Below are positions 9,989 through 17,803 of a DNA stretch of 64,000 nt, piece by piece. The translations under genes and the position numbers were made by a program. This DNA comes from Clostridia bacterium. Lineage in GTDB: Bacteria; Bacillota; Clostridia; Oscillospirales; Acutalibacteraceae. The notes beneath the pieces were generated by a model, which was given only the letters and a program-made list of their open reading frames with translations, was not told the DNA's origin and searched no databases. Each line of letters begins with the position of its first letter. Within the stretch, counting starts at the first letter, position 1. The stretch lies in NCBI GenBank assembly GCA_017409845.1, contig JAFQRY010000026.1, positions 116,055 through 180,054 of the forward strand, read 5' to 3'.

Positions 9989-10006
9989 TTAACAGAGAGA
10001 TTTTTT

Positions 10007-11452
10007 ATGTCAGAATCTTTGAAAGAAAAGTCAATAAATTCTTTTGTGTGGAAGACAGCGCAATCGGTCTGTACCCTCGGTATGACCTTTGTGATTCAGC
10101 TTGTGCTTGCAAGAATACTTGCTCCCGAGGATTTCGGAGTTATAGCAATCACAACGGTTTTTATGACTCTTGCAAATACCGTTATCGAAACAAGCTTTTC
10201 TTCGTCGGTCATTCAGCGAGATTCACTTGATAATAAGCTCACGTCATCGATTTTTTTCGCAAATCTTGTTCTTTCTCTGGCAGTATATGCGGTTTTGTTT
10301 TTTGTTGCTCCCGCCATTTCCGGATTCTATAAAGAACCGATACTCGTTTCCGTTTTGCGTGTTCAAGGCTTGCGAGTTGTTATTTCGGGACTTTATTCCG
10401 TACCTCAGGCTTTTCTCAACCGTAAGATGAAATTCAGACAGCTTTTTTTCTGCAGTCTTGCAGGTTCGGTTGCTCAGGCTGTTACGGGTCTTGCAATGGC
10501 TTATGCGGATATGGGGGTCTGGGCACTTGTTGTTTCAACTCTTGCGAGCAGTATTGTAGCGGGTGTTCTTATGATAATAATTGAACCGTGGAAGCCCGAT
10601 TTGTTTTTCTCGTTCAGACTTGTCAAGGATGCTCTTTCATTCAGCTCAAACGTGCTTGCGATAAGGGTTGTGAGAAAGCTTTTTTATAATATCCGAGTGC
10701 TTGCAATAGGTAAGGTATATGATACTCAGATTCTCGGCTTTTTTAACAAAGGCTTTCAGTTCCCTTCAACCGCAATGACGGTTGTTGACGGTTCGCTGAC
10801 CTCTGTTGCTTTTACATCGCTTTCTAAGCTTCAGAATGATAAAGAAAAGCTTCTCTCATCGCTCAGACAGTATGTTCGCATTCTTATGTTTATATGCACT
10901 CCGATGATGGTCGGAATGGCACTTGTTGCAGAACCGATGGTAGTTGTTCTTCTGACCGAGAAGTGGCTCGACTGTGTTCCGTTTGTTCAGATAGTTTGTT
11001 TTACTCAGCTTCTTGTTCCTCTTAATGTTAAAACAACTGCCTTTGAGGCTCTTGGTGACAGCGGCACATCAATGATACTTCATGTTTCATCTGTCATTCT
11101 TTCGCTGGTGCTTCTTGTTGCTGCAATACCTTTTTCGGCACATATTATGGTGCTCAGTGGATTTGTCAGCAGCCTGATATTACATATTGCGGTAAGTGCA
11201 GCTGCAAGCAAAAAGCTTGATTATAAAATTTTTGATCAGATTAAGGATGCATTGTGCGGAATGATTCCCACGGTTGCAATGGCAGCTGCCGTTATCGGGG
11301 CAGGCTTCATTGACTGCGGAGTTTTTGCGAAGCTTTGCATTCAGATTATCTTTGGAGTAGCTGCGTTTGTTGTTGTTGCTTTTATCAGCAAAAATAAAGT
11401 CTTTTATTCAATTCTTGATATTGCAAAAAAGAAGATATTGAGGAGAAAATAA
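10007..11452 (+). CDS. Wzx-type lipopolysaccharide/EPS flippase
   Basis: 481 aa with about 12-14 hydrophobic segments. The N-terminus, KSINSFVWKTAQSVCTLGMT then LARILAPEDFGVIAITTVF, is the hallmark of polysaccharide transport (PST/MOP superfamily) flippases. It should move undecaprenyl-PP-linked repeat units across the membrane for the Wzy-like polymerase. The stop codon overlaps the ATG of the next gene at 11452 by one base (TAATG), so the downstream kinase-like protein is co-translated with it. Confidence 0.9.
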   Translation: MSESLKEKSINSFVWKTAQSVCTLGMTFVIQLVLARILAPEDFGVIAITTVFMTLANTVIETSFSSSVIQRDSLDNKLTSSIFFANLVLSLAVYAVLFFVAPAISGFYKEPILVSVLRVQGLRVVISGLYSVPQAFLNRKMKFRQLFFCSLAGSVAQAVTGLAMAYADMGVWALVVSTLASSIVAGVLMIIIEPWKPDLFFSFRLVKDALSFSSNVLAIRVVRKLFYNIRVLAIGKVYDTQILGFFNKGFQFPSTAMTVVDGSLTSVAFTSLSKLQNDKEKLLSSLRQYVRILMFICTPMMVGMALVAEPMVVVLLTEKWLDCVPFVQIVCFTQLLVPLNVKTTAFEALGDSGTSMILHVSSVILSLVLLVAAIPFSAHIMVLSGFVSSLILHIAVSAAASKKLDYKIFDQIKDALCGMIPTVAMAAAVIGAGFIDCGVFAKLCIQIIFGVAAFVVVAFISKNKVFYSILDIAKKKILRRK

Positions 11453-12714
11453 TGTCATTAAAAAAGCAGATAAAAAAGAAGCTCATTCCTGTGGCTTGTA
11501 AAATATTACTTGCACCCAAAACCTTTTCGGTTCCCGATAAAAATATCAGAGTAATCCGTTGCGACAGAGAAAACGCTGTCATGATGTCGAATACAAGCAA
11601 TAATGTTATCCGTCTCAGAGTTGACGGCAAAACGGTCTATTTCAGAGAATGTAAGCTTCGTAAGAATATTGAGGAATACGTTGCGGATGAGTTTGATTAT
11701 TACTACGGTCATATTCATCCCGAGCTTCTGAAAGATAAAGAATTTATCGTTAATGCTCTTTCCGATAAAAACAATCTGAATAAATTTGTTAATATGGGAA
11801 TGACAAATGATGTTTCGTCAGGTGCATATCAATTCTGTATGGGCAACGGAGGAGCATATATAGGTCTTGACGGTATGACATATGAGCAGGACGAAAGAAT
11901 CAGGGAACTTGTTCAGTTTGTCTGGGGTAATCTGTTTGCTTATACACTTAATAACGGTGTTGAAAACGGCTGTTATCAGACTTATAATGCTGTCAGGAGT
12001 ATTGCATTTTCCAGAGTATCAAGGCTTCTCGGTCTTTGTCATATGATACCTGAAACAGAATATACACTTCTTTATATCGGTGATGAAGCTTCACTTTTCG
12101 GAACGGTTATGGACAGCGCTCCGGGCATTTGTATGGAAAAATCCGCTGCTGAGGAAAGAATAAACGTCTGTTCGCCCGAATTGCAGAGAGAACTCAATAA
12201 TCTTAATCTTCTTGATGTTCTTTGCTTTGAAAAGGATCACCGTGCAGGGAATTATAACGTTCTTATTAAAAACGGTAAAGCCGTTTCGGTTTGTGCTTTC
12301 GATAATGATTCGCCGAATTCTTTCGGTATGGGCGGCATATCATTTAAAACATATATCGGCTGCTCTCCGTGGGCAGTCGAAGGAAAAATCAACAGACCCT
12401 TTGTTGATAAGGAACTGGCAAAATCGGTTATGAATCTCAACGAAAAGGATTTGTGTGCTGCTGTCGGAGATTTGTTTAATGCTTATCAGATTTTTGCACT
12501 TAAACGAAGGCTTAAAGCGATAAAAAGAATTCTTTCGGAGGTTCCCGAAGAAAAACTTCTTACCCGTAATCAGTGGAATGAAGATACGCTCAGAACGGAG
12601 CTTTCCGGGAATTACGGGGATACTTATCTTTCGAAATTTTTGCAGGAACAGCAGATAATGCATCAGCCGTGGATAAAAGAAAAAGTTTTAAACACTGTGG
12701 CAGAAGATAATTGA
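11452..12714 (+). CDS. Kinase-like protein of the polysaccharide locus, function unknown
   Basis: 420 aa, no signal peptide. Not confidently placed in a named family. The region at residues 254-292 reads like the catalytic loop and metal-binding motif of atypical kinases (PI3/4K, Fam20, HipA type): D262-H-R-A-G-N267, then 17 residues later FDND (D284, D286) followed by SFGMGG. An N-terminal stretch, KTVYFRECKLRKNIEEYVAD, could supply the ATP-binding lysine and a pairing glutamate. The C-terminal third is helical and charged. Translationally coupled to the flippase, so it may phosphorylate a sugar, lipid-linked intermediate or surface-assembly protein (inference). It could also be a catalytically inactive relative. 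Confidence 0.5.
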   Translation: MSLKKQIKKKLIPVACKILLAPKTFSVPDKNIRVIRCDRENAVMMSNTSNNVIRLRVDGKTVYFRECKLRKNIEEYVADEFDYYYGHIHPELLKDKEFIVNALSDKNNLNKFVNMGMTNDVSSGAYQFCMGNGGAYIGLDGMTYEQDERIRELVQFVWGNLFAYTLNNGVENGCYQTYNAVRSIAFSRVSRLLGLCHMIPETEYTLLYIGDEASLFGTVMDSAPGICMEKSAAEERINVCSPELQRELNNLNLLDVLCFEKDHRAGNYNVLIKNGKAVSVCAFDNDSPNSFGMGGISFKTYIGCSPWAVEGKINRPFVDKELAKSVMNLNEKDLCAAVGDLFNAYQIFALKRRLKAIKRILSEVPEEKLLTRNQWNEDTLRTELSGNYGDTYLSKFLQEQQIMHQPWIKEKVLNTVAEDN

Positions 12715-12763
12715 ATTATCTTTGTTTGATAATAAAAACCTCAACACAAAAGGGAGAGAAATT

Positions 12764-13363
12764 ATGAAGAAATCCGTTAAACTCACAATTGCAGTTATTA
12801 CTATTCTTGTTGTGATTGCAGGCGTTGTAACGTTTTTTGCTCTGAAACCCGCCGATGAAATCGGTCAGCCTGTCGATGCCTCCCGGATTTATACAGACCC
12901 GACCGAAATGCCGCTTCCGTGGGAAAACGGCGGCAAAAATACCGATAAATATACATGGGAAGAATATCAGAGATTGCCGGATTCTCAGAAGGATGCTTTT
13001 TATGAAAGCTTTTCAAGTGCAAAGGAATTCGATGAATGGATGAATAATGCCAAGGCAGCTGAGCTTCCCTGGAACAGCGGCGGCAAAGAAGCTGAGGACT
13101 ATACATGGGATGAATATCTTGCACTTTCAGATTCTGATAAGGAATTGTTTTTTGAGAGTTTTGAAAGCTCCGAAGCGTTTGATGAATGGATGATAAAAGC
13201 ACGAAACGATGCTCTTCCGTGGAATAACGGAGGTAAACACCCTGCGGAATACACATGGGAAGAATACGAAAAGCTTGACGGATATCAGCAGGAAGCTTTC
13301 TATGAAAGCTTTGAAAATGATGCCGATTTTGAAGCGTGGCTTAATGCCAATCAGCCGGAGTGA
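12764..13363 (+). CDS. Membrane-anchored protein with three 50-aa repeats
   Basis: 199 aa. The ATG at 12764 follows AGGGAGA; an upstream in-frame TTG at 12722 lacks an RBS. An N-terminal hydrophobic segment (VKLTIAVITILVVIAGVVTF) is a signal anchor, leaving an outside tail. That tail is three repeats starting at residues 51, 101 and 151, each LPW-x2-GGK-x4-YTW-EEY, then AFYESF and a final FDEW-type motif. The repeats are acidic and tryptophan-rich and contain no cysteine. Last gene of the + strand EPS block. I do not recognise a function; assembly scaffold or polymer-binding roles are only possibilities. Confidence 0.8.
   Translation: MKKSVKLTIAVITILVVIAGVVTFFALKPADEIGQPVDASRIYTDPTEMPLPWENGGKNTDKYTWEEYQRLPDSQKDAFYESFSSAKEFDEWMNNAKAAELPWNSGGKEAEDYTWDEYLALSDSDKELFFESFESSEAFDEWMIKARNDALPWNNGGKHPAEYTWEEYEKLDGYQQEAFYESFENDADFEAWLNANQPE
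12914..13360 (+). repeat. Three tandem 150-bp coding repeats
   Basis: Units begin at 12914, 13064 and 13214, exactly 150 bp apart, with the last shortened by one codon. Conserved positions are LPW, NGGK or SGGK, YTW-E/D-EY, FYESF or FFESF, and a closing EW or AW. The DNA has diverged more than the protein, so the repeat is kept by selection rather than recently duplicated. Confidence 0.9.
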
Positions 13364-13581
13364 TAATAATATGAAAATATTTGCATGATTTTTTTACTGA
13401 ATTCAAGCTGCACTTGTCGGTTGTTTTGCAGACGGCGGATACGGAAAAAGCAAAAGTGCAGGGGAGACTTATTTTAACTGTTTCACTAAAACGGCTATAA
13501 GGATTATGGTTTACCTCTTATTCAGCAAAAAAACGGCTCAGATGAAATATTGTTTTTTGAGTTCAGCGGTAAAAAAAGAAG

Positions 13582-13605
13582 CGGTGATTAAGGCATCACC
13601 GTTTC
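13582..13605 (+). terminator. Short hairpin CGGTGAT/ATCACCG
   Basis: Seven-base stem at 13582-13588 and 13595-13601 with a six-base loop, then TTT. Weak T-run; likely a first terminator for + strand EPS transcripts. Confidence 0.45.
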
Positions 13606-13619
13606 CGATTATATTGAAT

Positions 13620-13664
13620 AAAACGACGGCGGTAATTTCAACAATTACTGCCGTCGTTTTATTA
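13620..13664. terminator. Bidirectional intrinsic terminator
   Basis: AAACGACGGCGGTAATT pairs with AATTACTGCCGTCGTTT around a short TCAAC-type loop. A-run and T-run flank both sides, so it can stop both the + strand EPS block and the minus-strand Wzz-to-LCP operon, which converge here. Confidence 0.85.
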
Positions 13665-13667
13665 TCA

Positions 13668-14684
13668 CTATTCTTTTATTTCGTCATAAAAAAGATTGAT
13701 GATGAGATCTTTGAGCTTTTCGTTATCAGCATGAAATTCAACATATTCTTTGGTGTCATCTGTTATACCTTCAGGTGTGATGATTTCATTTATTTTATAG
13801 TCTGAAAGCCTCTCAGCGGTTTCCGATAAAACGGTTATTGAACAGTCGGTAACGGTGTAGTCGGTAATTGCATTGTATGCATTGAGAACAAGCTCATCAT
13901 CTGATTGATATGCAATTTTGATTTTTTCAGCAAATGCTGCCATATACTGACGCTGTCTTACCATTCTTGACGTGTTGGTCATGTCACCGACACTGCCTCT
14001 GCCTCTGACATAAGTCAGTGCTTGCTTTCCGTTAAGCAGAATGGTTTCGCCTTGAATAAGGGAGGGGTCAAGCTCAGAAAAATCGTCAAGAATTTCAAGC
14101 TCAACACCGCCAACAACATCGTTAAGAGCCGAAACAGCATCCATATTCATTGAAAGATAATTGTCTATTTCAATCTGATAAAGAAAGTTTGAAACAGCTT
14201 TGACGGTGTTTTTGCAGCTTTGCTCAAGTCCGTTTCCATAGGTGTGTGCAAGTGCGATCTGACCTGTAATTGTTCCGGCTTTTTCACCTGTAACACCAAG
14301 CACGTTGATTTCCGTAATCGTGTCTCGGTTTATCTGAAGAACAGTACATGTTTTATTGTTGTTGTCAAATATAAGCAAGGCTAAAAAGTCTGCCTTATTC
14401 TGGTTGTTATATGCTGTGCTTTCGTAAATCTTACCCTGACTGTCGGTGCCGATAAGCAAAACGGTATCAACGTAATCTTTTGGTTTATATTTTTTGTTGT
14501 TGTGATATATGTAGTTTTTTTCTTGATATGAGGTAGCAGGAACGGAAGAAATTATATTCGCATCCGCTTTTTTCACAAAATAATCCTCAACTTTTGACAT
14601 TCCGAAAAAGATGCCGCCGAGAGCTATTATTGCAGAAAAAAGCGCTGCGAGGAGTTTAAAAGTGGAACTTTTCATACTCTTCAT
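13668..14684 (-). CDS. LytR-CpsA-Psr (LCP) family glycopolymer ligase
   Basis: 338 aa: short cytoplasmic N-terminus, one transmembrane helix (LLAALFSAIIALGGIFFG), then an extracellular LCP domain. Family signatures visible are VLLIGTDSQGK, the INRDT motif, LSMNMDAVSALNDVVGGV and TYVRGRGSVGDMTNTSRMVR followed by RQR, which supply the arginines and aspartates that hold the polyprenyl pyrophosphate. LCP proteins transfer undecaprenyl-linked glycopolymers to peptidoglycan. As the last gene of the EPS regulation operon it probably attaches the locus's polymer to the wall. RBS AAGG lies 9 nt before the ATG at 14684. Confidence 0.93.
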   Translation of the reverse strand: MKSMKSSTFKLLAALFSAIIALGGIFFGMSKVEDYFVKKADANIISSVPATSYQEKNYIYHNNKKYKPKDYVDTVLLIGTDSQGKIYESTAYNNQNKADFLALLIFDNNNKTCTVLQINRDTITEINVLGVTGEKAGTITGQIALAHTYGNGLEQSCKNTVKAVSNFLYQIEIDNYLSMNMDAVSALNDVVGGVELEILDDFSELDPSLIQGETILLNGKQALTYVRGRGSVGDMTNTSRMVRQRQYMAAFAEKIKIAYQSDDELVLNAYNAITDYTVTDCSITVLSETAERLSDYKINEIITPEGITDDTKEYVEFHADNEKLKDLIINLFYDEIKE

Positions 14685-14722
14685 AGCGCTTCACCTTTTT
14701 GATTTAATGATTTAAAACCGGA

Positions 14723-15448
14723 TTATTTTGCCCTTGCACGCTTCTTTGAAGCAATAATCATGCATACAGAACCCATGCCGAAGACAGCAGCGAGAGCCCA
14801 GAGAGCGGCTGTGCTGATGTCAGATGTAGCGGGGGATTCAACAGCACCGTCATTTTCTGTGAGGAATATAACGGGGCAAAGCTTATCAAAGATAACCGTA
14901 ACTGTGCCGTCGGGATTAATGGTTACGGATTCAACAAATTCCCAACCTGACTCGTCAGAGCAACGGGTAAGAGCCATGATTTTTTCGTGCAGCTCAGCAC
15001 CGATATCAAATCTTACCTGAAGTTTTTTACCTTCCTTGAAGATATCTTTATATGTGCCTACAAGAGTTACATCAAAGAAATCGCGGACTATCATTCCGAC
15101 AGGGATAAGCTCATGGAGCTCCCGAAGACTTCTTGCACTGAGGATTTCCTCGTAAGAAGCTTCGAAGTAAACAACATCCACTCTGCCGTCAGCGGTGTTT
15201 TTTTCAGAATAAGCTGTAACGATAATCTGACCGTCGGGATTTTTATAGGTTACAAGGTGAATACCTTCGATAACCTCATTGTATCCGTCGAGAATAAGAG
15301 CATCAAAAGAAACACCGTTGAAAAGCTGAGGAACAACTTCAGGATGGTCCTTTGAAGGAACGCTGGGTCTGAATTCAGCAGCAAAAGCCGAAAGGCTGAA
15401 ACTGAGAATCATCACAACTGAAAGTATAATGGAAATTGCTTTTTTCAT
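14723..15448 (-). CDS. Secreted, probably sortase-anchored surface protein
   Basis: 241 aa. ATG 15448 is preferred because GGAG lies 9 nt upstream; earlier in-frame ATGs (15454, 15457) sit too close to it. Signal peptide with AFA-AEF cleavage. The mature part has no recognised domain; it is beta-rich and about 180 residues long. The C-terminus has the three-part form of a sortase substrate: SPATSD at about residue 205, a 24-residue hydrophobic stretch, and a KKRARAK tail. The gene is 33 nt downstream of a class B sortase, which is the likely processing enzyme. The motif departs from LPXTG and NPQTN and resembles the (S/P)PXTG sites of clostridial SrtB with Ser in place of Gly. Confidence 0.75.
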   Translation of the reverse strand: MKKAISIILSVVMILSFSLSAFAAEFRPSVPSKDHPEVVPQLFNGVSFDALILDGYNEVIEGIHLVTYKNPDGQIIVTAYSEKNTADGRVDVVYFEASYEEILSARSLRELHELIPVGMIVRDFFDVTLVGTYKDIFKEGKKLQVRFDIGAELHEKIMALTRCSDESGWEFVESVTINPDGTVTVIFDKLCPVIFLTENDGAVESPATSDISTAALWALAAVFGMGSVCMIIASKKRARAK

Positions 15449-15481
15449 AAACATCATCTCCGGTTTAAAATATTTTTTTTA

Positions 15482-16237
15482 TTAAAATTTTTCTTCTTCG
15501 CAAACTGCCATAACAACATATCTGCGTGAATAATCATTTTCAAAGCAGGTTGAAAGCATCAGAACCCTGTCACCGTGATTGATAATAATGTCTTCATCAA
15601 AAACAGTCATTAAAGATCGGGTTTCACGGATATCGCTGAAATACTTTTCAAAAACCAAAGCATTATTAAAATTATGATAATATAAAATATGTGAATTGTC
15701 AAGCGGAACTGCACAAAAAACACGGTAAGTGAGCATTTTTTCGGGAGTATATACCATTATTTTGTTATTCTTATTAAAGGTTTCGGGATTTGTGTAAATC
15801 TCCTGGAGCTTTCCGAACATTTCACCCGAGCTCAGATGGTGACCGTAAATAATCGTAACAGGGTCATTAAAGTCCGGTTTATTATAGTCTTCAATAAACA
15901 GTGAACCCTTACGGTCATATTTTCCGTATATGTTTCTTCTCAGATAATATGAGTTGTCACCTTCGCGAAAAACAACGGGATAGTTTATATCAGTGCCGTC
16001 AATGCTGAGCCATGAAAAAACATCCGGTGCTTCTTTATGGATTTCTTCAAAATCTATGGGACTTTTATAGATTTCTTTATTTTCGGTTTCCTTTGTTGAC
16101 GGGAAGATTATCTGAGTCGGTGCGGCGACGGTGGGAGTATCGGGTTCCTTTTGCAGAAAAAGAGCAAAAGCTGCACAGATGATGCAAAGTAAGCCGAGAA
16201 TGATACCGGCTGCAGTCAGGATTTTATTCTTTTTCAT
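15482..16237 (-). CDS. srtB: Class B sortase
   Basis: 251 aa. N-terminal membrane anchor (residues about 6-28) and an extracellular transpeptidase domain. Class B features are DVFSWLSIDGTDINYPVVF, YYLRRNIYGKYDRKGSLF, the catalytic His in YGHH (133/134), Cys231 in LSTC and Arg238/239 in RRYVVMA. Cuts sorting signals and joins proteins to the wall or to other acceptors. Its start overlaps the phosphatase stop by 4 nt, so it is translationally coupled to polysaccharide regulators. The only visible candidate substrate is the adjacent 14723-15448 protein. Confidence 0.92.
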   Translation of the reverse strand: MKKNKILTAAGIILGLLCIICAAFALFLQKEPDTPTVAAPTQIIFPSTKETENKEIYKSPIDFEEIHKEAPDVFSWLSIDGTDINYPVVFREGDNSYYLRRNIYGKYDRKGSLFIEDYNKPDFNDPVTIIYGHHLSSGEMFGKLQEIYTNPETFNKNNKIMVYTPEKMLTYRVFCAVPLDNSHILYYHNFNNALVFEKYFSDIRETRSLMTVFDEDIIINHGDRVLMLSTCFENDYSRRYVVMAVCEEEKF

Positions 16238-16962
16238 ATAAACAATGCCTCCGCAACAGAGGAATTATCAGCGAAAACAATTGTTTCATTTTCGGAAATT
16301 CTTTTAAGTGCATCATTTCCGAGCTTTACTTCAATAACCTTGTATGCTTCACCGAGATTCGGTCGGCGTGTTACAACATTGTGACAGTCTGAGCCGAGAA
16401 GGTGAATTTTGTTTTTTGACATCAAAGATAATGCGAGCCTCGAAGTTCTTTTATCTGTAAAAAAACTTGCGTTTGCCTGAATAAGAACGGGCAGACCACT
16501 GAGTTTATCAATGATTTTTTTGTCATGAAGCAGCTTTATGTATCGGTCCACATGAGCGATAAGCGGTATCAGTCCGGTTTTTTCGTGAATTGCGGAAAGT
16601 TCTGAAAGCATTCTCCCTGACCATCTGCACATCGGCATTTCAACCATAACAAGGGAAGTACCTTCAATTTTTAACTCGGAAAGCTCGGGGCAGTCGCTCA
16701 TACCTTCAAAATAACTAACCTCTGCTCCGGGTATGATTCCGGGAAGAGCACGGTTTGCAGCCGCATCAGACAACCTTCTGAAAGAATGCAATCTTGCCTC
16801 GAGAAATCTTTCGGGATTTGTATCGGAGGCATAGAAATGCGGAGTTGCAACCATGCAATCAACTCCCTGCTGTTTTGACAGGGTGAGTAATTCAAGCGAT
16901 TCATTTGTGCTTGCACTTCCGTCGTCTATTTTCGGAAGTATATGAGAATGAAAATCAATCAT
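16234..16962 (-). CDS. cpsB: PHP-type tyrosine phosphatase (CpsB/CapC/Wzh family)
   Basis: 242 aa metal-dependent phosphotyrosine phosphatase. The start is MIDFHSHILPKIDDGS at 16962, preceded by AAAGGAAT; an open frame extends further upstream, but only as a shifted reading of the kinase's GKY repeats. Metal-ligand motifs: DFHSH, DDGS, VATPHFYASD, AHVDRY and LGSDCHN, all typical of CpsB. It overlaps the kinase gene by 8 nt. It should dephosphorylate the tyrosine cluster of that kinase, controlling polysaccharide assembly as in Streptococcus cps systems (family knowledge). Confidence 0.93.
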   Translation of the reverse strand: MIDFHSHILPKIDDGSASTNESLELLTLSKQQGVDCMVATPHFYASDTNPERFLEARLHSFRRLSDAAANRALPGIIPGAEVSYFEGMSDCPELSELKIEGTSLVMVEMPMCRWSGRMLSELSAIHEKTGLIPLIAHVDRYIKLLHDKKIIDKLSGLPVLIQANASFFTDKRTSRLALSLMSKNKIHLLGSDCHNVVTRRPNLGEAYKVIEVKLGNDALKRISENETIVFADNSSVAEALFI

Positions 16963-17782
16963 TTTGATTCCTTTTTTCGTAGCTGTCAGGTGTGTTGTAG
17001 TCGCTGCCGTAGTATTTCGAGTAATACCTGCTGTACTTGCCGTATTTACCGTATTTGCCGTATTTGCCGTATTTACCGTATGAGCCGCTTCCGTCGGTGG
17101 CACCGTTATAAACAAAACCGATAATGTTTGCTTCAACAAATTCAAGTTGCTTTATTGCATCCTTGAGAGTGTCGGTTCTGCAATAATCCTGACGGACAAC
17201 AACAATCATGCCGTCAGTAACCTTGGAAACTATAAGTGCATCCGAAACGGCACAAACGGGAGGCAGATCAATAAAAATATAATCATAGTGTTGCTTGAGG
17301 GAAGCAAGAAGTGATGACATTCTTTTTGAGCCGAGAAGCTCTGCGGGGTTGGGAGGCAGGTCTCCGGCAGGGATGATATCGAATCCGATATTACTGTTTG
17401 CACATGTGTATCTCTGGAAGGTTTCTGTTACTTTATCAAGACCCACAAGCAGATTGGAAAGTCCGGTTCCTTTGTTCAGTTCAAGCTTTTTGCTGATTGA
17501 AGGGATTCTCATATCGGCATCAATCAGAAGAACTCTTTTTCCGTTGAGAGCCATTGTGTATGCGGTATTGATAGCGGTAACGCTTTTTCCTTCACCTCTG
17601 AGAGCACTTGTAATTCCGACAACCCGGCATGTGGAATTATCTGCAAAAGAGAAAAGAATGTTGGTTCTGAGACGCTTGTAAGCCTCGGATGAAGCAAAAT
17701 TCATGTTTTCGCATATTGCGGTGCCGTCAAGCGTGTTTCCCGAAGCAGCGTGATTTGCTTTATTCTTTTTGAATACACTCAT
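16955..17782 (-). CDS. cpsD: Bacterial tyrosine kinase (CpsD/CapB family)
   Basis: 275 aa cytoplasmic BY-kinase. Walker A is in GITSALRGEGKSVTA, Walker A' in VLLIDADMRIPSISKKL, and Walker B in DYIFIDLPPVCAVSDA. The C-terminus is an unusually regular tyrosine cluster: five successive GKY triplets, then SRYYSKYYGSDY. BY-kinases need a membrane activator, supplied here by the Wzz-like protein 22 nt upstream. Autophosphorylation of the tail controls assembly of the co-polymerase and polymer length (family knowledge). The tail DNA is a 9-bp tandem repeat. Confidence 0.95.
   Translation of the reverse strand: MSVFKKNKANHAASGNTLDGTAICENMNFASSEAYKRLRTNILFSFADNSTCRVVGITSALRGEGKSVTAINTAYTMALNGKRVLLIDADMRIPSISKKLELNKGTGLSNLLVGLDKVTETFQRYTCANSNIGFDIIPAGDLPPNPAELLGSKRMSSLLASLKQHYDYIFIDLPPVCAVSDALIVSKVTDGMIVVVRQDYCRTDTLKDAIKQLEFVEANIIGFVYNGATDGSGSYGKYGKYGKYGKYGKYSRYYSKYYGSDYNTPDSYEKRNQND
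17032..17081 (-). repeat. 9-bp tandem repeat encoding GKY triplets in the kinase tail
   Basis: About five copies of a GGTAAATAC/GGCAAATAC-type unit on the minus strand. The array codes the tyrosine-rich phosphorylation tail. Gain or loss of units would change the number of tyrosines without breaking the frame. Confidence 0.85.
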
Positions 17783-17803
17783 TTTTCTTCTCCTTTCCGC
17801 AGA

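Larger units (their letters stand above)
13364..13667. other. 304-bp convergent intergenic region
   Basis: Lies between the end of the + strand EPS block and the end of the minus-strand LCP gene. It holds two terminator hairpins (separate entries) and a longer-range inverted repeat, CTGCACTT with AAGTGCAG, spanning about 13408-13465. An open + frame follows the TGA at 13398 and runs into the antisense of the LCP gene, but it has no convincing start or RBS, so I do not call a gene. Confidence 0.5.

Noticed and set aside
13408-13465. Possible riboswitch around the CTGCACTT/AAGTGCAG inverted repeat
   Set aside because: It follows rather than precedes a gene and does not match a known riboswitch core that I can recall; left as unexplained sequence.
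13506-13805. 99-aa + strand frame between the EPS blocks
   Set aside because: No RBS; it crosses a strong terminator and the antisense of the LCP gene.
16963-17145. N-terminal extension of the PHP phosphatase (NTANTANTVNTA-type)
   Set aside because: It is the shifted reading of the kinase's GKY repeats. The family start MIDFHSH with RBS is at 16962.
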